From positions 2,294,001 to 2,358,000 of the forward strand of contig NZ_CP154857.1 of the NCBI RefSeq assembly GCF_039614715.1: a stretch of 64,000 bases of DNA, in the 5' to 3' direction. Every line of letters begins with the position of its first letter. The stretch's first letter is position 1. This document shows, in pieces, positions 1 to 11,106 of this stretch. The translations under genes were made by a program, and so were the position numbers. This stretch comes from Microbacterium sp. AZCO. GTDB lineage: Bacteria > Actinomycetota > Actinomycetes > Actinomycetales > Microbacteriaceae. The notes below the pieces were generated by a model that saw nothing but the letters and a program-made list of their open reading frames with translations, did not search any database and was not told the DNA's origin.

Positions 1-709
1 GCTCGGGGCCGCTGATCTCGCAACGGTCGGTCGAGCCGACCGGTCCGCGGTAGCAGTAGTCGCGGCCCGCCATGAGGCCGTCGGCGGCATCGCCGGCGAC
101 GTGCACGCGCGCCGTGACGGTGCCGAAGGGCTGGGCGTGATCGGTGCTGAGCGCATCCCAGTAGAACTCGTCGGCCCCCGTATCGGCGTAGCGGAGCACG
201 ACGTCGTGCATCGTGTACGAGATGACGTACGTCTGCTCGCCGTGGACGTACGAGTCGTCGCCGGTGAGGACGTAGACGTTCTCGTCGTCCTGCTCGGTCC
301 ACCAGACGATCGGCTGGCCGCCGGCTCCCGTGACGTTGACGACGGTCGTGCCGAGGTCGATGCCCGACTCCGTGAGCGGCAGACGCCGGACGATGCCCTT
401 GTTCTGGTCGGAATCGGGGAACTGGGCGACGAGCGTCTCGGTCGTGTAGAGCAGAGAACTCGAGTCCGCCGAGCGGACGAGCCAGTAGTCCGCGGTCAGC
501 GAGTCGTACGTGAAGTCGTCGACTCCCGCTCGGACGACGGTGGTGATGGATGCCGCGGCCGGCGCCTCAACCGGGGCCGCGACCGCCGCCTCAGCCGGGA
601 CCGCCGCCTCAGCCGGGACCGCCGCCTCAGCCGAGGTCGCCGTCAGCGCGAGCGCGCCAGCGACAAGGATCGCCGCGACCGCCCTGCGCGCGACAGTGCT
701 CAGCCCCAT
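1..709 (-). CDS. DUF2207 domain protein, N-terminal part (runs off the window)
   Basis: Only the first 236 codons are present; the C-terminal part lies beyond base 1. The visible protein has a signal peptide (basic start, hydrophobic to about residue 25), a repeated hexapeptide ([18 protein letters not shown], residues 26-43), then a beta-rich outside domain with [10 protein letters not shown] and [17 protein letters not shown]. This is the pattern of the DUF2207 N-terminal domain of predicted membrane proteins; the missing half should carry the membrane segments. Its function is unknown. The ATG is chosen because a TACGCT box (716-721, this strand) lies exactly 6 nt before it, as expected for a leaderless mRNA. 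The mqo stop is 52 bp upstream, so read-through from mqo is possible. The family call is from memory of the pattern. Confidence 0.72.
   Translation of the reverse strand, partial: MGLSTVARRAVAAILVAGALALTATSAEAAVPAEAAVPAEAAVAAPVEAPAAASITTVVRAGVDDFTYDSLTADYWLVRSADSSSLLYTTETLVAQFPDSDQNKGIVRRLPLTESGIDLGTTVVNVTGAGGQPIVWWTEQDDENVYVLTGDDSYVHGEQTYVISYTMHDVVLRYADTGADEFYWDALSTDHAQPFGTVTARVHVAGDAADGLMAGRDYCYRGPVGSTDRCEISGPE
583..636. repeat. 18-bp tandem repeat, three copies, in the DUF2207 gene
   Basis: Three copies of an 18-bp unit begin at 583, 601 and 619; the first two are identical and the third differs near its end. A more diverged copy may precede them. They keep the reading frame and add Ala/Glu/Pro residues just after the signal peptide, so copy number could change without breaking the protein. 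Confidence 0.85.
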
Positions 710-760
710 CGGGCCAGCGTAGTGGCGGGCGTGGTCACGCGGTGAGGGTGACGCGGGCCG

Positions 761-2233
761 TCACGCCGTGAGGGCGAGCGCCTCCGCGGTCTCGGTGAGC
801 GTCTCCTGCGCCACAGCCGGGCGCGGGTTGAGCGTCTCGCCGTAGCTCGGGATGAGCTCCTTCAGCGTCGGCTGCCAGGCGTCGATGCGGTCGGGGAAGC
901 ACGTCTTGAGCAGGCCGAGCATGATCGAGACGGCCGTCGATGCGCCCGGCGAGGCGCCGAGCAGGCCGGCGATCGAGCCGTCCTTGGCGGTCACGACCTC
1001 GGTGCCGAACTGCAGCACGCCACCCTTCTTCGGGTCCTTCTTCATGACCTGTGCGCGCTGTCCGGCCTGCAGCAGCTCCCAGTCCTCGTCCTTCGCGCTC
1101 GGCATGAACACGCGCAGGCTGTCGACCTTCTTCGCGTGGTTCTTGAGGAGCTCGCCGACGAGGTACCGGATCAGACTCGGGTTGTCCCACGCGACCTTCA
1201 GCATGGGTCCGAGGTTGCCGGGGCGCACCTGCGTCACGATGTCGAGCATCGAGCCGTTCTTGAGGAACTTGGGGCTGAACGTCGCGAAGGGTCCGAAGAG
1301 GAGGGATGCCTCGCCGTCGACGACACGCGTGTCGAGGTGCGGAACCGACATGGGCGGCGCGCCGACCGACGCCTGCGAATAGACCTTCGCCTTGTGCTGC
1401 GACACGAGGGCGGGGTTGGTCGTCTTGAGCCACTGGCCGCCGATCGGGAAGACGCCGTAACCGGAGATCTCGGGGATGCCCGAGCGCTGCAGCAGCTTGA
1501 GGGCCCAGCCTCCCGCGCCCACGAAGACGAACTTGGCGTTCAGGGTCCCGGGCGTACGGCCGATCGTGTCGCGCCACTTGACCTGCCAGGTGCCGTCGGC
1601 GAGCTTCTTGAGCCTGCGCACCTCGCGGTTGGTGATGACCTCGGCGCCGTGGTCCTTGAGACCGTCGAAGAGCTGGCGGGTCAGCGCGCCGAAGTCGACG
1701 TCGGTGCCGGCCGGAACCCGCGTCGCGGCGAACGGCTCGCCCTTGCGTCGCTTCTTCATGAGCAGCGGCGCCCACTTGTTGATGACCCGGGAGTCCTCGC
1801 TGTACTCGATGCCGGCGAAGAGGGGCTCCTTCTTGAGCACCTCGTAGCGCTTGCGGAGGTACGCGACATCCTTCTCGCCGCGGACGAACGTCATGTGCGG
1901 CGCGGAGTTGATGAACGTCGTGGGCGCGTCGAGCACGCCCCGCTCGACGAGCGACGACCAGAACTGTCGGCTCTGCTGGAACTGCTCGTTGATCGAGATC
2001 GCCTTGGCGGGATCGAGCGTGCCGTCGGGACCCTCCGGCATGTAGTTCAGCTCGCACAGCGCCGCGTGCCCCGTGCCCGCGTTGTTCCAGGCGTTCGAGC
2101 TCTCGAGCGCGACGTCGGAGAGTCGTTCGTAGACGACGATCTTCCAGTCGGGCTGCAGCTCGGCGAGGAGGGTTCCCAGGGTGGCACTCATGATGCCGCC
2201 CCCGATGAGCAGGACGTCGGCGGTTTCTGTCAC
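761..2233 (-). CDS. mqo: malate:quinone oxidoreductase
   Basis: A 490-residue FAD enzyme that oxidises L-malate to oxaloacetate and passes electrons to the quinone pool at the inner face of the membrane, replacing or supplementing NAD-linked malate dehydrogenase in the TCA cycle. The N-terminus has the dinucleotide-binding motif GGGIMSATLG (residues 11-20), followed by the family signature around SSNAWNNAGTGHAALCELNY. Length matches the family (about 490-500). The start is GTG: a TAGAAT box (2240-2245, this strand) ends 6 nt before it and there is no Shine-Dalgarno sequence, so a leaderless transcript is likely. It stands alone between asd and the DUF2207 gene, both in the same direction. Confidence 0.96.
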   Translation of the reverse strand: MTETADVLLIGGGIMSATLGTLLAELQPDWKIVVYERLSDVALESSNAWNNAGTGHAALCELNYMPEGPDGTLDPAKAISINEQFQQSRQFWSSLVERGVLDAPTTFINSAPHMTFVRGEKDVAYLRKRYEVLKKEPLFAGIEYSEDSRVINKWAPLLMKKRRKGEPFAATRVPAGTDVDFGALTRQLFDGLKDHGAEVITNREVRRLKKLADGTWQVKWRDTIGRTPGTLNAKFVFVGAGGWALKLLQRSGIPEISGYGVFPIGGQWLKTTNPALVSQHKAKVYSQASVGAPPMSVPHLDTRVVDGEASLLFGPFATFSPKFLKNGSMLDIVTQVRPGNLGPMLKVAWDNPSLIRYLVGELLKNHAKKVDSLRVFMPSAKDEDWELLQAGQRAQVMKKDPKKGGVLQFGTEVVTAKDGSIAGLLGASPGASTAVSIMLGLLKTCFPDRIDAWQPTLKELIPSYGETLNPRPAVAQETLTETAEALALTA

Positions 2234-2302
2234 CAGACGATTCTAGAGGCGCGGCAAGAGAGCGCCCGCCGGGTCTCTCGCCGACGAGAGTTCAGCGCGA
2301 CA

Positions 2303-2322
2303 GCGAGCGGCGTCCCGCTCGC
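2303..2322 (-). terminator. hairpin downstream of asd
   Basis: A perfect 8-bp GCGAGCGG/CCGCTCGC stem with a 4-nt loop lies 26 bp past the asd stop and before the mqo promoter. It has no strong T tract, so it is either an intrinsic terminator of the GC-rich type or an RNA-stabilising hairpin. Confidence 0.5.
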
Positions 2323-2347
2323 CGGAGATGACGAATGGATGCCTCGG

Positions 2348-3481
<1,134 letters not shown>

Positions 3482-3534
3482 CCGGCCGGCGCGTGCGCCC
3501 CGGACCGCGTGACGACCGCCGGACGCCGCAGGAT

Positions 3535-4326
3535 TCACGCCAGAGTCAGCGCGTTCCAGTGTCCGGGCTCGTCGAACGCGCCGCACGCGACGTCCACGCC
3601 GTCGGGGCCGATCGTCGCGGCGCACATGAGCAGCGACAGCGTCGGGTAGCCGAGGGGACGGTTGTCGCGGATGATCGCGCGGTCGTCGGTGGGCGGAAGA
3701 TCGGCGGATGCCTCGAGCAGCGCGAACCACGGATCGAACCAGTCGATGGGGGCCGCGGCATCCCTCGCCTCCCGTGCCGCCTGCGCGTTCCTCTCCTCAC
3801 GTGACGCGTGCGCATCCCTCTCCTCGCGTGCCGCGTGCGCGTCGGCGAACGGGGTGAGCCAGTGCGCGATGCGCGGGGTGGCCTCATCGTCGACGTCGTC
3901 GTGCGCGATCATGTGCGTGCCGGGCGCGAGCTCGGTCGTGCGGAGGACGTCGCCGTCCCACGTCGTGACGACGACCTTGGGGCCCTCGACCTCGACGAGG
4001 TTGAAGCCGTGGGTCCTCGGGGGCTCCGCGGGGGTGCGCCCGGCCACGGCCTCGAGCACGACTCCCCCGCGCGACTCGAGGCCCTCGTCGGGGAGCCCTT
4101 CCACGTCTTCGCGGTTCAGGAGCACGGCCAGGCGCCGGCCCTCGGCATCGGCGGCGAGCCACGCGCCGCCCGCGCGCGCATCGCGCACGCCGACGACGCC
4201 CGGGTACGTGTCCGGCCACCAGGGACCTACGGGGTTCCAGGGACGGCCCGGATCCTCGTCGCGCACGGCCAGGAGCCGGGTCGGCTCGTCGGCGCTCGCG
4301 GGCACGTGGACGATCACGGTGCACAT
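3535..4326 (-). CDS. NRDE (TANGO2-like) family protein
   Basis: A 263-residue protein starting MCTVIVHV. The Cys at position 2 and the following RDEDPGRPW segment match the NRDE/TANGO2 family, where the N-terminal Cys and an N/V-R-D-E motif are conserved; the bacterial members have no settled function (links to haem trafficking and Ntn-hydrolase folds are known for relatives). Residues about 175-215 are an Ala/Arg/Glu-rich run made of imperfect copies of HAAREERDA, probably a charged helix or linker. The start is the ATG next to the conserved Cys, with AAGGG upstream. It is divergent from coaBC across 67 bp. Confidence is good for the family, low for function. Confidence 0.75.
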   Translation of the reverse strand: MCTVIVHVPASADEPTRLLAVRDEDPGRPWNPVGPWWPDTYPGVVGVRDARAGGAWLAADAEGRRLAVLLNREDVEGLPDEGLESRGGVVLEAVAGRTPAEPPRTHGFNLVEVEGPKVVVTTWDGDVLRTTELAPGTHMIAHDDVDDEATPRIAHWLTPFADAHAAREERDAHASREERNAQAAREARDAAAPIDWFDPWFALLEASADLPPTDDRAIIRDNRPLGYPTLSLLMCAATIGPDGVDVACGAFDEPGHWNALTLA

Positions 4327-4393
4327 TGTTCTGACGCCCTTCTGCCCGATGCGACGCCGGGCGCACGTCGGCGCCGCATGGGAGGATCGGGGA

Positions 4394-5605
4394 ATGTTCA
4401 TCGTAGTCGGCGTGACGGGTGGCATCGCCGCCTACAAGACGGTGCAGCTCGTGCGGCTTCTCGTGACCGGCGGACACGACGTGCACGTCATCCCGACGGA
4501 CGACGCGCTGCGCTTCGTCGGCCTCACGACCTGGGAGGCGATCAGTCGCAACCCGGTCACGACGTCGGTGCACGAGGACGTCTCGGAGGTGCGGCACGTC
4601 GCCCTCGGACGCAAGGCCGACCTCGTGATCGTCGCGCCCGCCACCGCCAATTCCCTCGCATCGATGACGGCCGGTCTCGCCGACGATCTGCTCGGCACGA
4701 CACTGCTCGCGACCTCGGCGCCCGTCGTCGTCGCGCCCGCGATGCACACCGAGATGTGGCAGCATCCCGCGACCGTCGCCAACATCGCGACGCTCCGAGA
4801 ACGCGGGGTGCACGTCGTCGGACCGGCCGACGGTCTGCTCACCGGCGGAGACAGCGGCCCCGGCCGGATGTCGGAGCCCGAAGACGTCGTCGCGTTCGCG
4901 CTGGCCCTGTTCACAGGCGACCTCGACGGACTCGAGGTCGTCGTGTCGACCGGCGGCACGCGGGAGCCGATCGACCCGGTGCGATACATCGGCAACCGAT
5001 CGAGCGGACGCCAGGGCGCGGAGGTCGCGCTCGCGGCCGCGGCCCGGGGAGCGAGGGTGCGGCTCGTCGCGGCCCATGTCGACGGTGGAGTGCTGGATGC
5101 GGCATCCCGCCATCCCCGTATCGCGGTGACGCGCGTGGGCACGGCCGCCGAGCTCGGCGAAGCGGTGCGTGCTGCGTCGGCGGATGCGAACGTCGTCGTG
5201 ATGGTGGCTGCCGTCGCGGATTACCGCGTCGCCGAGGTGTCGGACCGCAAGCTGAGCAAGGAGGACGGCCCGCTGCAGTCGCTCGAGCTCGTGCAGAACG
5301 AGGACATCCTGGCGGGACTCGTGGGTTCGCGGCGCTCAGGACAGATGATCGTCGGGTTCGCGGCCGAGACGGCGACGGATGCCGACGAGCTGCTCGACCG
5401 CGCGCGCCGCAAGCGGCGGCGCAAGGGCGTCGACCTGCTGGTCGTCAACGAGGTGGGGTGGTCGGCCGGCTTCGAGACGCCGGACAACCGGGTCGTCGTG
5501 CTCGGAGCCGATGACGAGGTCGCGGCCGAGGCATCCGGAACCAAACGACAGGTCGCCGACGCCCTGTGGGACGCGGTGCTCGCCGTGCGGGCCGCATCGA
5601 ACTGA
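4394..5605 (+). CDS. coaBC: bifunctional phosphopantothenoylcysteine decarboxylase / phosphopantothenate-cysteine ligase
   Basis: A 403-residue fusion enzyme for two successive steps of coenzyme A synthesis: joining cysteine to 4'-phosphopantothenate (CoaB half, from about residue 180) and FMN-dependent decarboxylation of the product (CoaC half, residues 1-175). The CoaC half shows GVTGGIAAYK at the start and APAMHTEMW, where the Asn of the E. coli PAMN motif is His; I believe this is common in actinobacteria. The CoaB half has STGGTREPIDPVRYIGNRSSG and the KxKK-like KRRRKGVDLLVVNEV segment. The ATG has GGAGGATCGG just upstream. Length is normal. The gene is convergent with lysC. Confidence 0.95.
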   Translation: MFIVVGVTGGIAAYKTVQLVRLLVTGGHDVHVIPTDDALRFVGLTTWEAISRNPVTTSVHEDVSEVRHVALGRKADLVIVAPATANSLASMTAGLADDLLGTTLLATSAPVVVAPAMHTEMWQHPATVANIATLRERGVHVVGPADGLLTGGDSGPGRMSEPEDVVAFALALFTGDLDGLEVVVSTGGTREPIDPVRYIGNRSSGRQGAEVALAAAARGARVRLVAAHVDGGVLDAASRHPRIAVTRVGTAAELGEAVRAASADANVVVMVAAVADYRVAEVSDRKLSKEDGPLQSLELVQNEDILAGLVGSRRSGQMIVGFAAETATDADELLDRARRKRRRKGVDLLVVNEVGWSAGFETPDNRVVVLGADDEVAAEASGTKRQVADALWDAVLAVRAASN

Positions 5606-5618
5606 CGCGGGAGCGGCG

Positions 5619-5732
5619 CCGTTCAGCCGCGGAAATCGCGGCCGCTCGGCGAATCGGCGCAGCTGAACGGACGGGGCGCCGATCAGTTGCGGCGAATCGC
5701 GGCGGTACGCGCGAATCGACGCAGGTGAGCGG
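5619..5732. repeat. structured repeat block between convergent coaBC and lysC
   Basis: Nearly the whole 130-bp gap is repetitive. CCGTTCAG (5619-5626) pairs with CTGAACGG (5663-5670); inside is a CCGCG/CGCGG hairpin (5627-5641). A 21-bp sequence starting CGAATCG at 5650-5670 recurs with three changes at 5712-5732. It may serve as a two-way terminator, but the layered repeats look more like a REP-type intergenic element. Confidence 0.6.
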
Positions 5733-5735
5733 GAG

Positions 5736-7022
5736 TCAGCGGCCGGAGCCCGCGTAGACCGTCGCGTCGGCGTCGCCGTCGAGACCGTAGGCGCGGTGCA
5801 CGACCTGCGCGGCCGCGGCGAGGTCGTCGCCGCGCACCACGACCGAGATGCGGATCTCGGACGTCGAGATCATCTCGATGTTGATGCCCGCGACGCTCAG
5901 CGCCTCGAACAGCGTCGCCGAGACGCCCGAGTGCGTGCGCATGCCGGCGCCGACGACCGAGAGCTTGCCGATCTGGTCGTCGTGGACGAGGCTCTCGAAG
6001 CCCACCTCGGCCTGCTCGCCGGCGAGCGCCTTCAGCGCCGTCGCGGCGTCGCCCTTGGGAAGCGTGAACGAGATGTCGGTGCGGCTCGTGGCGGCGGCCG
6101 AGACGTTCTGCACGATCATGTCGACGTTGGCGCCCGACTTGGCGACGATCTTGAAGATCTCCGCGGCCTTGCCGGGGACGTCCGGCACGCCGATGATCGT
6201 GATCTTGGCCTGGCCGAGGTCGGTCGCGACTCCGGCGACGACGGGCTCTTCCATGGGACCTCCCTGATCGGGGTTCTGCGTGCGCGGATTCTCGTTGAGG
6301 ACGTACGTGCCCTCGCTCGAGCTGAACGTGGAACGCGCGTGGATGAGGACGCCGTGACGGCGGGCGTACTCGACGGCGCGGATGTAGAGCACCTTCGCGC
6401 CGTTCGCGGCGAGCTCGAGCATCTCCTCGCTCGAGATGCGGTCGAGCTTGCGCGCCTTCGGCACGACGCGGGGGTCGGCGGTGAAGATGCCGTCGACGTC
6501 GCTGTAGATCTCGCAGACGTCGGCGTTCAGGGCCGCGGCGAGGGCGACGGCGGTCGTGTCGGAGCCGCCACGGCCGAGGGTGGTGATGTCGCGGGTGTCG
6601 CGGTTGAAGCCCTGGAAGCCCGCCACGATGACGATGGCACCTTCGTCGAGGGCCTCGCGCAGGCGCACGGGCGTGACGTCGACGATGCGCGCCGAGCCGT
6701 GGTCGGCGGTCGTGATCATGCCGGCCTGGCTGCCGGTGAACGAGCGGGCCTCGAAGCCCATGGAGTGGATCGCCATGGCGAGGAGGGCCATCGAGATGCG
6801 CTCGCCGCTGGAGAGGAGCATGTCGAGCTCGCGGGGCGCCTGGATCGGCGCGACCTGCTGGGCGAGGTCGAGCAGCTCGTCGGTCGTGTCGCCCATCGCG
6901 CTGACGGCGACGACGACCTCGTGCCCGGCGCGGCGCGTGTCGACGATGCGCTTCGCGACCCGCTTGATGCTCTCCGCGTCGGCGACGGACGACCCGCCGT
7001 ACTTCTGGACGATCAGCGCCAC
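5736..7022 (-). CDS. lysC: aspartate kinase
   Basis: A 428-residue enzyme that phosphorylates aspartate, the first and usually feedback-controlled step toward lysine, threonine and methionine. It opens with the kinase motif KYGGSSV (residues 7-13) and has two ACT domains in the last third (about residues 265-420) for lysine/threonine sensing. The start is GTG at 7022 because it places [10 protein letters not shown] at the N-terminus and has GGGAG seven bases before it; longer versions add non-conserved Arg-rich sequence. The next step, asd, is downstream but not adjacent. As in related actinobacteria, an internal start for a separate beta subunit is possible but was not confirmed. Confidence 0.96.
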   Translation of the reverse strand: MALIVQKYGGSSVADAESIKRVAKRIVDTRRAGHEVVVAVSAMGDTTDELLDLAQQVAPIQAPRELDMLLSSGERISMALLAMAIHSMGFEARSFTGSQAGMITTADHGSARIVDVTPVRLREALDEGAIVIVAGFQGFNRDTRDITTLGRGGSDTTAVALAAALNADVCEIYSDVDGIFTADPRVVPKARKLDRISSEEMLELAANGAKVLYIRAVEYARRHGVLIHARSTFSSSEGTYVLNENPRTQNPDQGGPMEEPVVAGVATDLGQAKITIIGVPDVPGKAAEIFKIVAKSGANVDMIVQNVSAAATSRTDISFTLPKGDAATALKALAGEQAEVGFESLVHDDQIGKLSVVGAGMRTHSGVSATLFEALSVAGINIEMISTSEIRISVVVRGDDLAAAAQVVHRAYGLDGDADATVYAGSGR

Positions 7023-7137
7023 GATGGAACTCCCGGGGATGCGCCGCCGCTCGGATCGACGGCGGAGGGCGAGCGGATGCCGCGCCCAACGCACCATCTT
7101 ACGGACGGGCTCATGCCGCCCTGACCATGTGACCGGG

Positions 7138-8073
7138 CTACGGAACCTCGGCCTCGCCGAGTGGCGGAGGCCCGGGACGGGCGCGACGCGGAACGATGCC
7201 GCCGGTCGCCGCGAGCCAGCAGCCGAGGATGACGAGCGGGAACCCGATCAGCAGTCCGATCGACAGCGTCTCCCCCAGGAGGATCGTGCCGAGCACGATG
7301 GCGACGACGGGGTTGACGTACGTGAACAGGGGCGCGCGCACGGGGCCCACCTCGGCGATGAGCGCGAAGAAGGCGATGAAGGCGACGGCCGTGCACACGA
7401 CGCCGAGCGCGACGAGCGACACGGTGCTGCGCACTGTCGGCACCTCGTGCTGCGTCAGGATGCCGATCGGCAGATAGAACAGTCCGACGGCGAAGAGCGA
7501 GAGCGTGATCGACCCGAGCGCCGGGACGTCTTTCAGCTTCGTCGCCACGATGAACGGCGCGATCGCGTAGCAGAGGGCGACGAGCAGCACCTCGCCGACG
7601 GCCAGCAGGCTCGAGGTGCCCGCGACGGCGAGCGCCGGCCCCGCGACGATGATCGCGACACCGGCGAAGCCGATGAGGAGCCCGCTCGCTCGAGCCGGGC
7701 GGAGCACGCCCCGGTCTCCCCGGAAGAAGGCGATGACGGCGGCGAACAGCGGGACCGTCGCGACGAGCAGACCGGTGAGGCCTGACGGGAGCGTCTGCTC
7801 GGCGTGGCCGAGCAGCAGGAAGGGCCCGGCCATCTCGATCGCTCCGAACGCGAGCACCCACGGCCAGAGCTTGAGGGCGGGGACGAGGGCGCGTCGGTGG
7901 ATCGCGATCGGCAGCAGGATGAGGGCGCCGATGAGCGTGCGCCCCGCGACGATCGCGGCCGGCGAGTAGGAGTCGACCGCCTCCTTGATGAAGAGGTAGG
8001 GCACGCCCCAGACGAGCGCCATGACGGCGAACAGCACCCAGCCCTTGGTGCTGAACCGCTGGGTCTGGTTCAC
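7138..8073 (-). CDS. EamA/DMT family transporter
   Basis: A 311-residue integral membrane protein with about ten hydrophobic segments in two five-helix halves, the layout of EamA (drug/metabolite) transporters such as RhtA or RarD. Segments such as [21 protein letters not shown] and [21 protein letters not shown] are typical. The substrate cannot be told; relatives export amino acids or metabolites. The GTG start overlaps the recR stop by four bases (GTGA), so translation is probably coupled to recR, although the two functions are unrelated. Confidence 0.88.
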   Translation of the reverse strand: MNQTQRFSTKGWVLFAVMALVWGVPYLFIKEAVDSYSPAAIVAGRTLIGALILLPIAIHRRALVPALKLWPWVLAFGAIEMAGPFLLLGHAEQTLPSGLTGLLVATVPLFAAVIAFFRGDRGVLRPARASGLLIGFAGVAIIVAGPALAVAGTSSLLAVGEVLLVALCYAIAPFIVATKLKDVPALGSITLSLFAVGLFYLPIGILTQHEVPTVRSTVSLVALGVVCTAVAFIAFFALIAEVGPVRAPLFTYVNPVVAIVLGTILLGETLSIGLLIGFPLVILGCWLAATGGIVPRRARPGPPPLGEAEVP

Positions 8074-8663
8074 AGCGTGCGGCGTCCCTCGAAGGCACGC
8101 CCGAGGGTGACCTCGTCGGCGTACTCGAGGTCTCCACCGACGGGAAGCCCTGACGCCAGCCGGGTCACCCTGATCTCGAGGGTGTGCAGGAGGCGGCTGA
8201 GATACGTCGCCGTCGCCTCCCCCTCGAGGTTGGGGTTGGTCGCGAGGATGACCTCCACGACGGTGCCGTCGGCGAGGCGCTGCATGAGCTGCGCGATGCG
8301 CAGGTCGTCGGGCCCGATGCCCGCGATGGGGCTGATGGCGCCGCCCAGCACGTGGTACAGGCCGCGGAACTCCCGCGTGCGCTCGATCGCCGCGACGTCC
8401 TTCGCGTCTTCGACGACGCAGATGAGCGTCTGGTTGCGGCGCGGGTCACGGCAGATCGCGCAGCGATCCTGCTCCGAGACGTTGCCGCAGATCTCGCAGA
8501 AGCGCACCTTCTCGCGCACCTCGGCGAGCAGCTGCGCGAGGTGCGACACGTCGAAGTTCGGCGTCTGCAGGATGTGGAAGGCGATGCGCTGAGCGGACTT
8601 CGGGCCGATGCCCGGGAGCCGCCCGAACTCATCGATGAGGTCTTGGACGATGCCGTCGTACAT
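8070..8663 (-). CDS. recR: recombination mediator RecR
   Basis: A 197-residue protein that works with RecF/RecO to load RecA on gapped DNA. It shows the N-terminal helix-hairpin-helix ([17 protein letters not shown]), the four-cysteine zinc finger (Cys56, Cys59, Cys68, Cys71) and a Toprim domain from about residue 79 ([14 protein letters not shown]). Length is standard. It lies three bases downstream of dnaX, the order conserved in many bacteria, and is almost certainly co-transcribed with it. Confidence 0.97.
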   Translation of the reverse strand: MYDGIVQDLIDEFGRLPGIGPKSAQRIAFHILQTPNFDVSHLAQLLAEVREKVRFCEICGNVSEQDRCAICRDPRRNQTLICVVEDAKDVAAIERTREFRGLYHVLGGAISPIAGIGPDDLRIAQLMQRLADGTVVEVILATNPNLEGEATATYLSRLLHTLEIRVTRLASGLPVGGDLEYADEVTLGRAFEGRRTL

Positions 8664-8666
8664 GGC

Positions 8667-11048
8667 TCAGCTGAACCTCGTCGGCGGCTCGTAGGGCTCT
8701 TCGCGCACGAAGGTGGCACCGAGCACCTGCCGCACGACGGCCTCGCCGTAGCGCTGCGGCCCGCCGGCGCGCGGCGAGGCCGGGGGTGCTCCACGCGGCG
8801 TGAGCGGCGGCGCGATCACGGGGGGCACCGGAAGATCGGCGGATGCCGGCGGCTCCAGATCGTCGTCGTCATCGTCGTCGCGCTCGACGGGGGGTGCCAC
8901 CTCGCGCGGAGGCAGCACGTCGCCCTCGCGCGGCGGAGCGAGAGTCGCGGTGCGGAGCCGGGATGCCTCGGTCGCGGCGTCCTCCGGCTCATCGTCGATC
9001 GGGAACTGACCCATTCCCGCCGGATCAGGCGGCGGGGGCGGCGCCTCCGAGTCGGTGGGCGCGTCCGCCTCGAAGGGCGCGGGTGGCGAATCCCAGGCGG
9101 TCGACGTGTCCGGCCCGGAGGTCGTCGAGAGGGCGGACGACCCCGCCGAGCCTGGGATCGGCGCGACGGCCCACTCCGTGACGGGGGCCGCGGAGGCGCG
9201 AGCCGGCGCCGTGGAACGGCCCGCCCCTCGCTCGGCGTCGGCGCGCGGCGCGGCGGGGCGGCTTCCGGCGTCACGTGCGGGCGCTCGCCCGCCGGAGCTC
9301 GGGGCTGCTGTCGCGGCCGACCCGCCGGTGCCGCCGCTGCGGGCCGGTCCGCCCGCTCCCCCACCCGTGCCAGGGGCCGCATCCGAGTCCTGCCGCGCGA
9401 TGTACTTCACCCGGATGCCGAGCACGGCGAGGATCGCCGAGCGCAGATCTTCACTCGGACCGGCACCCGCGGAGAGCTGCTTGAACTTGGCGACGTCGCT
9501 CTGGCTCTGGAAGGTGAGCGTGAGGACGTCGTCCGTGAGCGCCGCGATCTTCGCCCCCGAGGCGATGAGCCAGGAAGAGCGGCTGATGTTCTCGAGCTGA
9601 CCGAGCACTTCGGGCCAGGAGTCGCGCATGCGCTGCAAAGTGACCGGGCCGGAGGGGATCGACGGCGCCGGCTCGATCGGAGAGGGCACCGGCGACGAGG
9701 GCGTGACGGACGCCTCGGCGGGTTCGGCGGCCGGAGCGGGCGCGGCAGTGGCGGCCGCGGCGGGAACGGCAGCGGCGGGTGGAGCGGGCGGGGCAGTGGC
9801 GGCCGGAGCCGGCGCGGCAACGCCGGCCTGAGCGGGCACGGCAGCGCCCCGCGTCACGACCGGCGCGGCGGCGACCGGCGCGGCGGCGCCCGCCGGCGCC
9901 TGCGCGGCCACGACCGGCGCCGGCGCACCGCCAGCGGCCACGCTTCCGCCGCTCGCCGCGAGCACGCGCGCGACCATCAGCTCGAGCTGGAGCCGCGGCG
10001 ACGTCGCGCCCGTCATGTCGTCGAGAGTCGCGATCACCAGGTCGGCCGTGTGCGAGAGGCGCGCAGCGCCGTACGCCTCGGCCTGACGCTCCATGCGCGC
10101 GAGCTCCTCGGCCGACACTCCGCGGAGCACGGCGGCCGCACCCTGGCCCGTCGCGTGGACGACGATGAGGTCGCGCAGGCGCTCGAGCAGATCGTCGACG
10201 AAGCGGCGCGGGTCTTGCCCGGTCTGCACGACGCGGTCGATCGCCGCGAAGGCGGCGGAGGCGTCTGACGCTGCGAATGCGTCGACGACCTCGTCGAGAA
10301 GCTCGGCGTGGGTGTAGCCGAGCAGTGCGACGGCGCGCGCGTACGTCACGGTGTCGCCCTCGGAGCCGGCGATGAGCTGGTCGAGGAGCGACAGCGTGTC
10401 TCGCGGTGAGCCGCCGCCGGCGCGCACGACGAGCGGCAGCACGCCGGACTCGACCGATACGCCTTCGGTCTCGCACAGCGCCTGGACGTACTCGAGCATC
10501 GCGCCCGGGGGCACGAGCCGGAACGGGTAGTGGTGCGTGCGCGAGCGGATCGTGCCGATGACCTTCTCGGGCTCGGTCGTGGCGAAGATGAACTTGACGT
10601 GGTCGGGCGGCTCTTCTACGAGCTTGAGCAGGGCGTTGAAGCCCTGCGGCGTCACCATGTGCGCCTCGTCGAGGATGAAGATCTTGAAGCGGTCGCGGGC
10701 GGGCGCGAAGATCGCCCGCTCGCGCAGGTCGCGCGCGTCGTCGACGCCGTTGTGCGACGCGGCGTCGATCTCGACGACGTCGAGGGACCCGCCCCCGCCG
10801 CGCCCGAGCTCGACGCAGCTGTCGCACTTTCCGCACGGCGTGTCTGTCGGCCCCTCGCCGCAGTTGAGACAGCGCGCGAGGATGCGGGCGGACGTCGTCT
10901 TCCCGCAGCCGCGCGGACCCGAGAACAGGTAGGCGTGGCCGACCCGGTCGCTGCGCAGGGCGGTCATGAGCGGCTCGGTGACCTGGGCCTGACCGATCAT
11001 CTCGCCGAACGCCTCAGGACGGTATCGGCGATACAGAGCGGTGGTCAC
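8667..11048 (-). CDS. dnaX: DNA polymerase III subunits gamma and tau
   Basis: A 793-residue clamp-loader ATPase. Walker A is GPRGCGKT (residues 44-51), zinc-binding cysteines follow (Cys60, 63, 72, 75, 78), and Walker B is in FILDEAH. After the clamp-loader core (to about residue 365) come an Ala/Pro-rich linker, a conserved block around LQRMRDSWPEVLGQL, and a long Pro/Ser/acidic tail containing DDDDDDD, as in other actinobacterial DnaX. I saw no obvious slippery A-run for a programmed frameshift. The GTG start is set by a TAGGCT box (11055-11060, this strand) exactly 6 nt before it, with no Shine-Dalgarno sequence. Confidence 0.97.
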   Translation of the reverse strand: MTTALYRRYRPEAFGEMIGQAQVTEPLMTALRSDRVGHAYLFSGPRGCGKTTSARILARCLNCGEGPTDTPCGKCDSCVELGRGGGGSLDVVEIDAASHNGVDDARDLRERAIFAPARDRFKIFILDEAHMVTPQGFNALLKLVEEPPDHVKFIFATTEPEKVIGTIRSRTHHYPFRLVPPGAMLEYVQALCETEGVSVESGVLPLVVRAGGGSPRDTLSLLDQLIAGSEGDTVTYARAVALLGYTHAELLDEVVDAFAASDASAAFAAIDRVVQTGQDPRRFVDDLLERLRDLIVVHATGQGAAAVLRGVSAEELARMERQAEAYGAARLSHTADLVIATLDDMTGATSPRLQLELMVARVLAASGGSVAAGGAPAPVVAAQAPAGAAAPVAAAPVVTRGAAVPAQAGVAAPAPAATAPPAPPAAAVPAAAATAAPAPAAEPAEASVTPSSPVPSPIEPAPSIPSGPVTLQRMRDSWPEVLGQLENISRSSWLIASGAKIAALTDDVLTLTFQSQSDVAKFKQLSAGAGPSEDLRSAILAVLGIRVKYIARQDSDAAPGTGGGAGGPARSGGTGGSAATAAPSSGGRAPARDAGSRPAAPRADAERGAGRSTAPARASAAPVTEWAVAPIPGSAGSSALSTTSGPDTSTAWDSPPAPFEADAPTDSEAPPPPPDPAGMGQFPIDDEPEDAATEASRLRTATLAPPREGDVLPPREVAPPVERDDDDDDDLEPPASADLPVPPVIAPPLTPRGAPPASPRAGGPQRYGEAVVRQVLGATFVREEPYEPPTRFS

Positions 11049-11106
11049 CGGAACAGCCTACGGCGTGCCCCGGACATCGTGCGGGGCGGAGCCGAGCGAG
11101 CGCTGC

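Noticed and set aside
3662..4393. Upstream extension of coaBC
   Set aside because: The extra Ser/Arg-rich residues are antisense to the NRDE gene; coaBC has a good ribosome site and the family N-terminus at 4394.
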